Source: Evansella sp. LMS18 (GTDB lineage: Bacteria > Bacillota > Bacilli > Bacillales > Salisediminibacteriaceae). Taken from it: a stretch of DNA of 64,000 nucleotides. The stretch is from NCBI RefSeq assembly GCF_024362785.1, contig NZ_CP093301.1:248001-312000 (forward strand). Direction: 5' to 3'. The position numbers and the translations under genes are program-made. Below are positions 18,431 through 29,100 of the stretch, in pieces. The notes under the pieces are model-generated. The model was not told where the DNA came from. It did no database searches and saw only the letters and a program-made list of their open reading frames with translations. How positions within the stretch are numbered: the first letter of the stretch is position 1; the number at the start of each line of letters is the position of its first letter.

Positions 18431-18579
18431 GCCCTGAAGCCCCCACAAGGATTAATTACATACTAAAGCAGGAATTCTTACAGTTCTTTAAAGAGAAGAT
18501 TTATTTCTCCCCCACTATGATTACTTACATTTTCATAATATAATGTATATACGGACCATCTTTGGAAAGGAGCGTTAAA

Positions 18580-19638
18580 TTGACATCTCACACAGTTAAA
18601 AAGTATTCCACAATTGTAATTGGGCTAATTATTCTGGCCCTTGTTATATACTTTGTTCTTCCGGTTTCTGTACCTATTATTGTAGCGCTCATAACTGCTC
18701 TTTTCCTGGCTCCAGCTGTAACTGCTATTGTTGAAAGAGCCAAGTTGAGCAGAAGTTTAGCAGTTTTTATTGTATTTATCCTGTTTCTGCTCCTGTTATC
18801 GTTTACAGGATATTTTTTACTGACCAGAGCGATGACCCAGCTGAATCAGTTTGTTGAGAACATTCCATATACAATTAATGAAATCAACCTCGCATGGAAC
18901 ACTTTTCTGCAGAATTTAAGGGTTCAGTTTGATCAATACTCTCCTGAAATTGTTGATGATATCGATAACGTAGTTACTACCATGCTGTTCGATTTACGGA
19001 ATAACCTTCAAAATCTTGATATTATCGGGGCTGTAACCAATATTTTGATGAGTATTCCGGCATACTTAATTTCTTTTCTTGTATATTTAATTTCTCTTTA
19101 CTTATTCCTTCTTGAGCTGCCAAGACTGAAAACAAAAGTTCTTGGGTATATGACAGAGAAAACAGCTGAAAAGGTTAAGTTTATGTCTTCCCGCCTTTCT
19201 TATGTGATCTTTGGGTTTTTTAAAGCTCAGTTTCTCGTAAGTATCATCATCTTTGTCGTTTCATTAATAGGCCTGTTATTTATCGCACCGGAAGTAGCAG
19301 TTATTATGTCTATAATTATCTGGGTTATTGATTTTATCCCAATTATTGGCTCTATAGCTGTTCTTGCTCCATGGGCTGGCTATCATATTATCGCAGGCAA
19401 CACTGCTCTGGCCATCCAGCTTCTGATACTGGCGGCAGTTTTACTTACTATCAGGCGTACAGTTGAACCGAAAGTAATGGGACATCACATAGGGTTGTCA
19501 CCATTAGCAACTCTGATTTCCTTATATTTAGGGCTCCAGCTTCTCGGAATCCTTGGCTTCATATTAGGACCGCTCATTGTAATATTATTTACAAGCGCCA
19601 GAGAAGCAGGGATCATAAAACTGAATTGGAAGTTTTAA
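18580..19638 (+). CDS. AI-2E-family permease, YtvI-like
   Basis: A 352-residue integral membrane protein of the AI-2E/YtvI family: two N-terminal membrane segments (PVSVPIIVALITALFL and LAVFIVFILFLLLLSF), a long extracytoplasmic helical domain (about 90-140) and a C-terminal bundle with the family motif IPIIGSIAVLAPW. The start is TTG at 18580 with AAAGGAG 8 nt upstream; an in-frame TTG at 18562 overlaps that site. Members range from autoinducer export to sporulation (YtvI) and Na+/H+ exchange; the role here is open. It lies where ctaG would be. Confidence 0.78.
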   Translation: MTSHTVKKYSTIVIGLIILALVIYFVLPVSVPIIVALITALFLAPAVTAIVERAKLSRSLAVFIVFILFLLLLSFTGYFLLTRAMTQLNQFVENIPYTINEINLAWNTFLQNLRVQFDQYSPEIVDDIDNVVTTMLFDLRNNLQNLDIIGAVTNILMSIPAYLISFLVYLISLYLFLLELPRLKTKVLGYMTEKTAEKVKFMSSRLSYVIFGFFKAQFLVSIIIFVVSLIGLLFIAPEVAVIMSIIIWVIDFIPIIGSIAVLAPWAGYHIIAGNTALAIQLLILAAVLLTIRRTVEPKVMGHHIGLSPLATLISLYLGLQLLGILGFILGPLIVILFTSAREAGIIKLNWKF

Positions 19639-19646
19639 AGACAAAT

Positions 19647-19684
19647 AAAGGGAACACATGGCAGTGCCTGTGTTCCCTTCTTTA
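19647..19684 (+). terminator. Terminator of the YtvI-like gene
   Basis: AAAGGGAACACA pairs with TGTGTTCCCTT, followed by CTTT. Confidence 0.8.
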
Positions 19685-19725
19685 TGCCCTCAAAAGGCAA
19701 AACATCTTTGATAGGAGCAGTATTA

Positions 19726-19769
19726 AAAAAATCCTCTGAGGAGCTTTAAAGCAGCCTCAGAGGATTTTC
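19726..19769 (-). terminator. Terminator of the cta operon
   Basis: AAATCCTCTGAGG pairs with CCTCAGAGGATTT; on the minus strand the stem runs into a T tract. It closes the operon 32 bp after ctaF. Confidence 0.85.
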
Positions 19770-19800
19770 TGTTTCGTTTGTTGGCTTTATAAGTTACCGA

Positions 19801-20151
19801 TTACCACTTTGTGATTCCAAGCAGCAGCATTAATGCCGCAACTGAAGGAATGGCAACTACTACTGCAGACCAAATCATCGCATTTGGCCATGCACTGCCA
19901 CGGTCATTTAAATGCATGAAGATATAGAGCTGGAGCACAACCTGAATTACTGCCAGCATAAAGATAAACGGAATGGCAAAGGTTGCGGGAATCGCATCAC
20001 TTGCAATCGAAATAAAAGAGATGGAAGTCAGGAAAAGCGCAAGAACAAAACCAATGATTTGAGTCTTAACTTCTTTTCTCAACTTTCGCTTCGTATTCTT
20101 TGAAGGTTCTCCGGTTAACGGAGCACTTGGATCCATACCATGATCTGCCAT
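19801..20151 (-). CDS. ctaF: Cytochrome c oxidase subunit IVB
   Basis: A 116-residue small subunit with three membrane segments (FVLALFLTSISFISIA, FAIPFIFMLAVIQVVLQLYIF, and SAVVVAIPSVAALMLLLGI) and the conserved loop FMHLND. It stabilises the caa3 complex and is the last gene of the cluster, 4 bp after ctaE. Confidence 0.93.
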   Translation of the reverse strand: MADHGMDPSAPLTGEPSKNTKRKLRKEVKTQIIGFVLALFLTSISFISIASDAIPATFAIPFIFMLAVIQVVLQLYIFMHLNDRGSAWPNAMIWSAVVVAIPSVAALMLLLGITKW

Positions 20152-20155
20152 TTTA

Positions 20156-20779
20156 TTACCCTCCTATTCCCATGAGATAAACGACTGTGAAGATGAATAC
20201 CCAAACTACATCAATGAAGTGCCAGTACAATGTAGCTGTATAGAACTTCGGCGCGTTTGTAAGTGTAAGACCAGTCTTAGCGTAACGGATAAGCAGTACG
20301 ATAATCCAGCCAATACCAAAGGTTACGTGGGCACCGTGTGTACCTACAAGAGTGTAGAATGCGGAACTAAATGCGCTCGTTGTAAAGCCTAATTCGTAGT
20401 TTACTGTGTAATCCCAGAATTCATAAATCTCGAACCCAAGGAACCCGAGCCCTAATAGTACTGTTACCCACATCCATGCGAGCAAACCTTTATAATTACC
20501 TCTCTTCATAGAGATAATCGCAAATACTGACGTTAAACTACTTGTTAAAAGCAGCATAGTCATGATAAACACGAGGTCCAGGTGGAAAAGGTCCGATGGT
20601 CCGGGACCGCCTGCAGTGCTGTTTCTCAGACCTAAATAAGTTCCAAATAAGCTGGCAAACAGGACAACCTCTCCCCCGAGGAAGAACCAGAAACCCATGT
20701 ATTTATTTTTTCCTTCAAGGGTCGCCTTCTCAGGGTTTGGAGGTAAGCTGTGCTGTTCAACGGTATGATTTGCTGCCAT
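20156..20779 (-). CDS. ctaE: Cytochrome c oxidase subunit III
   Basis: A 207-residue subunit III with five membrane segments. Family motifs are MGFWFFLGGEVVLFASLFGTYL, the VGTHGAHVTFG helix and WHFIDVVWVFIF. It has no cofactor and is thought to support proton uptake. It starts 3 bp after the ctaD stop. Confidence 0.96.
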   Translation of the reverse strand: MAANHTVEQHSLPPNPEKATLEGKNKYMGFWFFLGGEVVLFASLFGTYLGLRNSTAGGPGPSDLFHLDLVFIMTMLLLTSSLTSVFAIISMKRGNYKGLLAWMWVTVLLGLGFLGFEIYEFWDYTVNYELGFTTSAFSSAFYTLVGTHGAHVTFGIGWIIVLLIRYAKTGLTLTNAPKFYTATLYWHFIDVVWVFIFTVVYLMGIGG

Positions 20780-20782
20780 TGT

Positions 20783-22615
20783 TTACTTACCTCCTTTATC
20801 TTTTGTAATTTCTTCAACAGGAATATGGTATCCGTGGTCTTCTTTCACAGACCTCACGAACATTGAGCCAAATACGATTACAAGACCTAAGATTGCCACA
20901 ATCCACGTTTGATATACAAGACCCAGACACCCAACAAACAAACCGAGCGAAATAAAGATAGGCAGGATTGAACCATTAGGCATGTGAATATCACCCAGAG
21001 GCTCTGCCGCTTTAATTTTCCCGTCACCCTGATATTTTTCATACCAAAGTGCATCGTAATCACGAACTAATGGAGTCTGTGCAAAGTTATATTCCGGAGT
21101 CGGTGACGGAATCGTCCACTCAAGAGTACGGCCGTCCCAAGGGTCTCCAGTCGTTTCTTTATTCTTTCTTGATACGAAGATATTAATAATGAACAGCAGG
21201 AAACCAGCTGCCATAAAGATAGCTCCTGATGAACTGACAAGGTTCATGCCGTCCCAACCCTGTCCTGGAAGATATGATGCCACACGACGAGGCATTCCGT
21301 ATAATCCCAGGAAATGCTGAATAAAGAACGTTAAATGGAACCCAATCAGGAATAAAATAATGAAAGCTTTTCCTAATTTTTCATTCAATGTATAGCCAAA
21401 CATTCTAGGCCACCAATAGAAGGCTCCTCCAAATAATCCTAAAACAGTGGCACCTACAATAACGTAGTGGAAGTGTGCTACTACGAAATAAGTATCGTGG
21501 AACTGGTAGTCAGCTGCACTTACAGCAAGCATAACCCCGGTTACCCCACCCATTACGAATGTAGGAATAAACATAGCTGCACACAGCATGGCGGTAGTCA
21601 TCTTTATGCGGCCGCCCCACATGGTGAGAAGCCAGTTAAAGATTTTTATACCAGTAGGTACAGCAATCGCCATTGTAGCGATAGCGAAAACAGAGTTAGC
21701 AACAGGTCCTAGACCTACAGTAAACATGTGGTGAGCCCAAACCATGAATCCGTAGAAACCGATTAACATTGTCGCGAATACCATTGCTGTGTAACCGAAA
21801 ATACGTTTCTTAGAAAACGTAGGAATTATTTCAGAGAATATTCCAAATGCCGGCAGTGCCAGAATGTAAACTTCCGGGTGACCGAATATCCAGAATAAAT
21901 GCTGCCAGATAACAACATTACCGCCCATTTCAACCACGAAGAAATTGGATCCGAAAATACGATCGAGCATAAGCAGTAAATAACCTACAGTTAATGCAGG
22001 AAATGCAAACAGGATTAAGATAGATGCAACAAAAGTATTCCATGTAAATAATGGCATACGCATCATACTCATACCTGGTGCACGCATGTTAATAATTGTT
22101 ACAAGGAAGTTAATACCCCCGATTAATGTTCCAAGACCACTAATCTGCAAACCAAGTACAAAGAAATCAAGACCAATTCCTGAATAATGACTTGCAAGCG
22201 GTACATAGGAAGTCCACCCGGCATCAGGCGCTCCGCCTAAAAACCAGCTTAAGTTTACAAATATTCCACCAAACAGGAACAGCCAGAAACCAAGTGAGTT
22301 CAAAAATGGGAATGCCACGTCCCTGGCCCCTATTTGCAGCGGAACAATGTAGTTCATAAATCCAAATAATAATGGCATAGCTGCCAGGAAAATCATAATC
22401 GTACCATGCATCGTTAATATTTCATTAAACGTTTGCGCTGGTATTAAGGACGAATTTGGAAACATTAGCTGAGCACGCATTAATAATGCCATCACTCCAC
22501 CGATGGTGAAGAAAAATGCGCCTGCGGCTAAGTACATAATACCAATTTTTTTATGGTCGACTGTAGTCAGCCAATCCCATAACACGCTCTTCTTCTGAGC
22601 TTCCGCATATGACAC
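20783..22615 (-). CDS. ctaD: Cytochrome c oxidase subunit I
   Basis: A 610-residue haem-copper oxidase subunit holding the low-spin haem and the haem a3-CuB centre where O2 is reduced. The HPEVY motif (WIFGHPEVYILALPAFGI) gives the CuB histidine and the cross-linked tyrosine; WAHHMFTVGLG gives the two further CuB ligands; HDTYFVVAHFHYV gives the haem ligands. The YVLP-less DxxK details were not checked. It is the core of an A-type proton-pumping oxidase that needs haem A. Confidence 0.97.
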   Translation of the reverse strand: MSYAEAQKKSVLWDWLTTVDHKKIGIMYLAAGAFFFTIGGVMALLMRAQLMFPNSSLIPAQTFNEILTMHGTIMIFLAAMPLLFGFMNYIVPLQIGARDVAFPFLNSLGFWLFLFGGIFVNLSWFLGGAPDAGWTSYVPLASHYSGIGLDFFVLGLQISGLGTLIGGINFLVTIINMRAPGMSMMRMPLFTWNTFVASILILFAFPALTVGYLLLMLDRIFGSNFFVVEMGGNVVIWQHLFWIFGHPEVYILALPAFGIFSEIIPTFSKKRIFGYTAMVFATMLIGFYGFMVWAHHMFTVGLGPVANSVFAIATMAIAVPTGIKIFNWLLTMWGGRIKMTTAMLCAAMFIPTFVMGGVTGVMLAVSAADYQFHDTYFVVAHFHYVIVGATVLGLFGGAFYWWPRMFGYTLNEKLGKAFIILFLIGFHLTFFIQHFLGLYGMPRRVASYLPGQGWDGMNLVSSSGAIFMAAGFLLFIINIFVSRKNKETTGDPWDGRTLEWTIPSPTPEYNFAQTPLVRDYDALWYEKYQGDGKIKAAEPLGDIHMPNGSILPIFISLGLFVGCLGLVYQTWIVAILGLVIVFGSMFVRSVKEDHGYHIPVEEITKDKGGK

Positions 22616-22643
22616 GTCGTTTTACCCCCTTAACTGTTAAACC

Positions 22644-23675
22644 TTATTCTTCATCTAATACGCTTAGTCCATTTAGGTATTCAATTAGTGCGTCCATTTC
22701 TTCATCGGAAATCTGATCTTCAGGGAACGCTACATCCATTCCGTTTCCAGGCTTCACAGACTGGGAATCTCTGATGAATGCTCTAAGATTCTCGTTATCC
22801 TCGTCATACTCAAGGAATCCTGCAATTACTTCACGTTCGCCAAAGTTAGTTAAGTTAGGGCCGATATTTCCACCCTCATCTCCAACGGCGTGACACTGAA
22901 TACAGCTTTGTTCAAATACTTCTCTTCCCTGAAGAGCAACTTCTCCAGCATCTTCCTGCATCTCGCCTGCATCTTCTGCAGCCATGTTAGATGCCCACGT
23001 ATCAAAAGTATCAGGATCTACAGCGATAACACGGAAGTCCATAAGCCAGTGTGCTTCCCCGCAAAGCTCAGCACATTTACCAATGTAAACGCCTTCTTCA
23101 GGGGCTTCAAACCACATGTAGTTAGTAATACCAGGAACGTTATCCTGTTTACCTGCTAATGCCGGAACCCAGAAGGAATGGATTACATCACTTGCTTCAA
23201 GGTTAATATTGATTCTTGTGTTTGTAGGAATATACATGTCCTGACCAGCTACAATGCCATACTCAGGATATTCAAATTCCCACCAGAACTGATGAGCTGT
23301 TACTTCTACTTCAAGTGAATCATCTGTTGGTTCAACATCTGCTAATGTAAAGGTAGTCATTACGTTAGGTACGGCAAGCGCCAGAAGCAATAGAATTGGT
23401 ATAACTGTCCAAACTATTTCCAGTGTTCTGTTACCGTGGACTTGCTTAGGAATATGTGTATCACCAGGCCGCTCACGGAAGCGGATAAGTACAAACACAT
23501 AAATAGCGAAGACAACAACCATCACAAAGATCATGATATACAAACTTAACATTATTAATGAGTATTGCTCTTCTGCCACCGGACCACGCGGGTCAAGCGC
23601 AGACAAGTTTTGTTGTCCACAACCAGCCATCAGCAAGATGAAAGATAATGGAAGTAATCGCCACAAATACTTCAT
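22644..23675 (-). CDS. ctaC: Cytochrome c oxidase subunit II fused to cytochrome c (caa3 type)
   Basis: A 343-residue lipoprotein. The lipobox LLMAGC gives an N-terminal diacylglyceryl cysteine, two membrane helices follow, then the cupredoxin domain with CuA ligands in CAELCGEAHWLM. The C-terminal cytochrome c domain has CIQCH (residues 258-262) and a likely methionine ligand in KPGNGMDVAF. This fusion defines a caa3 oxidase that takes electrons directly into its own cytochrome c. The outer surface is strongly acidic. Confidence 0.96.
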   Translation of the reverse strand: MKYLWRLLPLSFILLMAGCGQQNLSALDPRGPVAEEQYSLIMLSLYIMIFVMVVVFAIYVFVLIRFRERPGDTHIPKQVHGNRTLEIVWTVIPILLLLALAVPNVMTTFTLADVEPTDDSLEVEVTAHQFWWEFEYPEYGIVAGQDMYIPTNTRININLEASDVIHSFWVPALAGKQDNVPGITNYMWFEAPEEGVYIGKCAELCGEAHWLMDFRVIAVDPDTFDTWASNMAAEDAGEMQEDAGEVALQGREVFEQSCIQCHAVGDEGGNIGPNLTNFGEREVIAGFLEYDEDNENLRAFIRDSQSVKPGNGMDVAFPEDQISDEEMDALIEYLNGLSVLDEE

Positions 23676-23741
23676 CTCGTCACAAACCCCTCTTTCTGTC
23701 TTTAAGTTAATAATAATTCATATTCAAAAAAGGATATTTCC

Positions 23742-24677
23742 TTAGAACATGTGTACGATAATCATAAGTACAAACAGTATAGTTAAGTAATTCAAGGAAT
23801 ACACAAACATCTGGTTAGCCCATTTCAAATCATCTTTGTATTTATAGCCAGCTATTCCAAGGGCCAGCCAGCCAATCCCGAGCAGAGATGCGATAACAGT
23901 GTACACAACCCCAAAATGTGCAACTGTAAGGGAAACAGGGATCAGAGCAGCTATATACCAGACAATCTGGCGTTTAGTGATATCGAACCCAGCCACCACC
24001 GGAAGCATTGGAATTCCTGCTCGTTTATACTCATCAGCCCGCTTCATTGCCAGTGCAAGAAAATGCGGCGGCTGCCAGATAAACATGATTAAAAACAGCG
24101 ACCATGCTATTGGGCTTAAGCCCGGATCAATCGCTGCCCAGCCGATAAGAGGCGGTACTGCACCCGCAAAACTTCCAACTATAGTATTCAGCGTTGTTGT
24201 CCGTTTTGTCCACATGGAATATAAAACCACATAAATAACAAGACCAGCAACACCAATTACAGCAGCCATCAATGATGCCATCGCCAGAAGTATTGTTCCA
24301 GCGGCTGATATTGCAAGCCCGTATGTGAAAACCTGTCTTCCTGATAATTCCCCGCTTACGGATGGTCTTTCTTTCGTACGTTCCATTAAATGGTCTATAT
24401 CTCTGTCAATGTAATTATTTAAAGCGCATCCCCCAGCTAAAATAAAAGCAGACCCCAATAAAGCAAATAAGGCATTAAGCGGATCGCTGCCTATTGTAGT
24501 ACCTGTATAGTAAGCAGCTAAAAACAACCCGGTGAAAGTAGTAATGAGATTTGACATTACAATTCCCGTTTTGGAAATAGCCAGGTACGATTTCCATGTG
24601 ACTTTCCCTGCCTCATTCCCAATCAATCCATTACTTTCCACAGCCTCATTTGATGTCAGTGCACTTGATTTATTCAT
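23742..24677 (-). CDS. ctaB: Protohaem IX farnesyltransferase (haem O synthase)
   Basis: A 311-residue UbiA-family prenyltransferase with about nine membrane helices. The aspartate-rich sites are [19 protein letters not shown] and the second loop [24 protein letters not shown]. It makes haem O, which CtaA would convert to haem A; no ctaA is found nearby. The ATG at 24677 is chosen because GGGGGG lies 8-9 nt upstream; the GTG at 24686 would overlap that site. Confidence 0.95.
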   Translation of the reverse strand: MNKSSALTSNEAVESNGLIGNEAGKVTWKSYLAISKTGIVMSNLITTFTGLFLAAYYTGTTIGSDPLNALFALLGSAFILAGGCALNNYIDRDIDHLMERTKERPSVSGELSGRQVFTYGLAISAAGTILLAMASLMAAVIGVAGLVIYVVLYSMWTKRTTTLNTIVGSFAGAVPPLIGWAAIDPGLSPIAWSLFLIMFIWQPPHFLALAMKRADEYKRAGIPMLPVVAGFDITKRQIVWYIAALIPVSLTVAHFGVVYTVIASLLGIGWLALGIAGYKYKDDLKWANQMFVYSLNYLTILFVLMIIVHMF

Positions 24678-25392
24678 TCGTTTCACCCCCCCTTTAAACT
24701 AATTATAATCTAAGCATGATTATAAATATAAGTCTAATAAAGTGCATTGTCACTTTATTATCTCCATGGTAAAAAACGGACGGTAACATAATAGCGTTTC
24801 CTGCCCACAAATTCATGGGAGAAAATTATTTCCTGAAAATAAAAATAGTCCGTTTGCATCTGTGCCAATGACTCCTAATCACATTATATGACATCATTCT
24901 GTGATTTTCATCACTTAATAAGGATTACATATAACTTCCACAAGGACACAATTTTCATTTTAACATAATCACTATATTAATATTAATAATCTTTTCAAGA
25001 AAAATAAAGGTAAATGTCATAATTTCTTGCTTTTCTTTTCTGGACAAGATTATCTCAGAATTGTATGAGTTTTTTGAATTTTATATAGCGTACAGGATGA
25101 GGGGCTCTGTGGGGTGATTCTGACGCCGGAGCCTGTGCGGCCCTCTGAAAATGAAGATGCTAATTAAGCATTTTATGATTATTTTGATGCTTTGTTATGT
25201 ATGAAAAAATGTATGCAAAATCCCTAAAAAATACTGGAACAAATTTACCGGAAATAGGTCAGTATCACTATATTAGCTTTACTGTGAACTAACAACAGGT
25301 CCTTTAAATATATCCCAGAACGGCCAGGTACAAAATCTGGTACACAGATAAAAAGGGGAGCTGCCTTATAGGCGCCCCCCCCTTCTGGATTT
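24678..25392. other. 715-bp intergenic region upstream of ctaB, no gene
   Basis: This is where ctaA lies in B. subtilis, but no frame or fragment resembling haem A synthase is present. It is AT-rich, apart from a GC-rich patch near 25090-25145. It holds an Fnr-like dyad (24900-24915) and a possible -10 (ATTATA on plus, 24883-24888) on the ctaB side, and a C-rich stretch that may end dps transcription at 25350-25385. Nothing else was recognised. Confidence 0.6.
24900..24915. promoter_or_regulatory. Fnr/CRP-like operator upstream of ctaB
   Basis: TGTGA, six bases, TCACT matches the B. subtilis Fnr-type box. It lies about 220 bp upstream of ctaB and just upstream of a TATAAT-like -10 on the minus strand. 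Whether it is used, and with what sign, is inference. Confidence 0.45.
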
Positions 25393-25836
25393 TTATTCTT
25401 CAAGGAAAGACCTGAGCATCCAGTTATGCTTTTCAACAGACTGCCTAACCGCGATTAACATATCAGCAGTTGCTTCGTCACCCATTTCCTCTAATTTTTC
25501 AATATCGCTATTTAGTTCCTCGCTTAACTGTGTAAAGTCATCTGATAGTGCTTTCACCATATCTTTTGAAGCTCTTTCCCCCTGAGCTTCCTTGATGGTT
25601 GCTATTTCGAGAAACTCTCTCATAGATGCAACCGGTTCTCCCTGAAGTGTCAACAGCCGTTCAGCGAGTTCGTCAATATGGCCTGCTGCTTCGTTGTAAA
25701 GTTCTTCAAATTTCTCATGAAGTTTAAAGAAATTAACACCTTTTACATACCAGTGATAGTTATGTAGCTTAACGAACAGCACGTTCCAGTTAGCTACCTG
25801 CCTGTTTAGAATTTCAGTTGTTTTTTCGTTTGCCAT
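25393..25836 (-). CDS. dps: Dps-family ferritin-like DNA-protection protein
   Basis: A 147-residue miniferritin. The ferroxidase ligands of the intersubunit site are visible: KLHNYHWYVKG and, 28 residues on, HIDELAERL. Dps dodecamers oxidise Fe(II) with H2O2 and store iron; B. subtilis MrgA is the closest functional analogue. A cysteine-free, acidic C-terminus ends at LRSFLEE. It sits in place of ctaA between ctaB and pycA. Confidence 0.93.
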   Translation of the reverse strand: MANEKTTEILNRQVANWNVLFVKLHNYHWYVKGVNFFKLHEKFEELYNEAAGHIDELAERLLTLQGEPVASMREFLEIATIKEAQGERASKDMVKALSDDFTQLSEELNSDIEKLEEMGDEATADMLIAVRQSVEKHNWMLRSFLEE

Positions 25837-25983
25837 TTTTGATCAACTCCCATTTTGTTTGTCAGTAATTTTTATTCCCCAAAAAGGCTGCCGGAAAACA
25901 ACCTTTCCATAAGTATAACGAAAAAGTTGCTGCTTATTCAAATGATTGGTGCTTTGAGGAAATGCAGACAGAGGAAAGTTGAC

Positions 25984-26077
25984 TTATTGGCTAAAAAGGG
26001 AAGTTATTGGCGAAATTAAGATGTTTATTGGCGAAAATTGAATTTTATTGGCGGAATCACCATGTTTATTGGCGGAT
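25984..26077. repeat. Five short direct repeats with 20-21 bp spacing
   Basis: TTATTGGCNRA words begin at 25984, 26004, 26025, 26045 and 26066. The phase is about two helical turns. They lie between the dps start and the pycA terminator. Confidence 0.9.
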
Positions 26078-26110
26078 CGCCTATAAACATGCACCAGCGG
26101 ACAGTTTAAC

Positions 26111-26142
26111 AAAAAAATAAGGGGAAGCAGATGCTTCCCCTC
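26111..26142 (-). terminator. Terminator of pycA
   Basis: AGGGGAAGCA pairs with TGCTTCCCCT; on the minus strand TTATTTTTTT follows. Confidence 0.9.
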
Positions 26143-26152
26143 CACGTGCACT

Positions 26153-29100
26153 TTATTCAAATTCCACAAGCAGGTCTCCTGCCTGGATGGCCTCACCGTT
26201 TGAAACATAAAGCTGTTTAATTGTTCCGTCTTCTGCAGCCTGGACTGTTGTTTCCATTTTCATGGACTCTGTAATGATCAGATGATCGCCTTTTTTCACT
26301 TTGTCGCCTTTTTCAGCAAGTGTTTTTACTACTGTGCCAGGCATTGTAGCTCCGATATGCTTCGGATTGTTTTTATCCGCTTTCACTTTCTGGGCTACGA
26401 GTGATTCTACATTTTCATCCTTAACAACTATTTCCCTCTGCTGACCATTAAGTTCAAAGTAAATCACTCTCGTTCCATCTTTCTGAGGCTCACCTACAGA
26501 AACAAGCTTAACAATCAATGTCTTCCCTTGTTCTATCTCAATATTGATTTCTTCCCCGAGACGGAGCCCGTAAAAGAAAGTCGGGGTATCGAGCACAGAT
26601 ACATCGCCAAACTGCTCTGTAAATTGTTCATTATCAAGATAGACTTTAGGATATAAGGCATAGGAAATAAGGTCATGGCTTGTTACCTGACGCCCCAGCT
26701 TGTGATAAAGTTCTTCCCTGATCTGGTCAAAGTCCACCGGTTCTAAATGCTCACCCGGCCTGTCTGTGATCGCTTCTCTCCCTTTGAGTACAATTTCCTG
26801 CAGCTCTTCCGGGAAGCCTTTATACGGCTGCCCAATATACCCCTGGAAGAATTCAATAACTGAATCAGGAAAATCAAGGCTTCTTCCTTTTTCATAAACT
26901 GTATCTTCATTAAGATCATTCTGCACCATGAAGAGTGCCATATCGCCCACAACTTTTGAAGATGGGGTAACTTTCACGATATCCCCAAACAAATGGTTAA
27001 CCTTCTGGTACATAGATTTTACTTCATCCCAACGGTCACCAAGCCCTACTGCTTTCGCCTGCTGCTGTAGGTTACTGTATTGTCCTCCAGGCATCTCATG
27101 GAAATAAATTTCAGAATGTGGGGCGTTCATACCGCTTTCGAAGTCCTGATAATATTTCCTGGTGTCTTCCCAGTAGCTGTTCAGCTGTTCTGTTTTGGCA
27201 ATATCCAGTTTCGGCTGGCGCTCATGGCCTTTTAATGCATGATACAGAGAATTCATGCTTGGCTGGCTCGTGAGCCCTGACATGGAGCTGATTGCAGTAT
27301 CAAGTATATCCACTCCTGCATCCACAGCACGGGCATATGTGTATATACCATTGCCGCTTGTGTCATGAGTGTGCAGATGGATAGGGATATTTACCGTCTC
27401 TTTTAAAGCAGAGATAAGTTCGTATGCAGCCTGTGGCTTTAAGAGGCCTGCCATGTCTTTAATACCGAGTATGTGAGCCCCTGCTGCTTCGAGCTCTTTT
27501 GCCATCTTTAAATAGTAGTTCAAGTCATATTTATCTCTGCTGCTGTCGAGGATATCTCCTGTGTAACAAATGCTCGCTTCAGCTATTTTCCCTGATTTTC
27601 TTACTGCTTCAATGGCCGGGACCATTCCTTTTACCCAGTTGAGGCTGTCAAAGACCCGGAACACATCGATACCGCCCTCGGCAGACTTTTCAACAAACTC
27701 TTCTATTAAGTTATCCGGGTAATTCTTGTACCCAACTGCATTTGATGCGCGGAGAAGCATCTGGAATAATACATTCGGTGCTTTCTGTCTCAGCTGAATA
27801 AGTCTGTCCCATGGATTTTCCTGGAGAAAACGCATGGAAACATCGAAGGTTGCCCCGCCCCACATCTCCATGGAGAACAAGTCCGGAAGCAGCCTTGCAG
27901 TCGGTTCGGCAATTTCTGTCAGGTCTGTAGTACGCACACGTGTGGCGAGAAGCGACTGATGAGCATCCCGGAAAGTAGTATCTGTAAGAAGCACTTCTTT
28001 CTGTTCTTTCACCCAGCCTGCAAGTCCGTCAGCACCACGCTGGTCCAGTATTTGCTTAGTCCCTGCCGGCATTTCCTCAAAGTAATCCACTTGAGGAACC
28101 CTGCGCTGTTCAAATACCGGCTTTTTCTTAATCCCGATTCCCGGATAACCGTTGACAGTTGTATTAGCGATAAAAGAAAGCATTTTCGTTCCTCTGTCTT
28201 TCCTTTTTGGAAAAACAAAAAGCTCTGGCGTTTTGTCAATAAAAGATGTATTATACTCTCCGTTAAGAAACTTAGGGTGCTGAACTACGTTCTCAAGAAA
28301 TGCGATGTTTGTCTTTATTCCTCTGATACGGAATTCCCTAAGATTCCTCAGCATTTTGTGGGCTGCTTTATCAAAGGACAGAGCCCATGTAGAGACCTTC
28401 ACGAGCAAGGAGTCGTAGTGAGGTGAAATTACAGCTCCCTGGAACCCGTTTCCTGCGTCCAGCCGGACACCAAATCCGCCCCCGCTTCTGTATGCCATAA
28501 TTTTACCTGTATCAGGAAGGAACTGATTTTGCGGATCCTCCGTTGTAACCCTGGATTGGATAGCGTATCCGTGTACTGTTACATCTTCCTGATATGGTAT
28601 TCCAATTTCGTCACTATGTAATTCTTTTCCATCAGCTATCAGTATTTGTGTCTGAACAATATCAATTCCAGTAATCATCTCAGTGATTGTATGTTCCACC
28701 TGTACTCTTGGATTCACTTCAATGAAATAGAACTTCTCATCTTCTGTTACAAGGAATTCTACTGTTCCTGCGTTAATATAATCAATGTTCTTCATTAATT
28801 TAACAGCAGCATTACAGATATCTTCCCTTGCTTTCTCTGTTAAGGAAACGCTCGGGGCAATTTCCACAACTTTCTGGTGGCGCCTCTGAACGGAACAGTC
28901 TCTTTCATAGAGATGAACAAGATTCCCATGATGGTCACCGACAATCTGTACCTCGATATGTTTAGGATTTTCAACAAATTTCTCTACATACACAACTTCA
29001 TTTCCAAATGAAGCTTTTGCCTCCGAACGGGCACGGTCAAATGCTTCACTCAGCTCTTCTGCAGAGCGGACGATTCGCATTCCTCTTCCTCCGCCGCCCA

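Noticed and set aside
24678-25392. Remnant of ctaA
   Set aside because: No frame, in any phase, shows haem A synthase-like hydrophobic segments or histidine motifs; the DNA is AT-rich non-coding.
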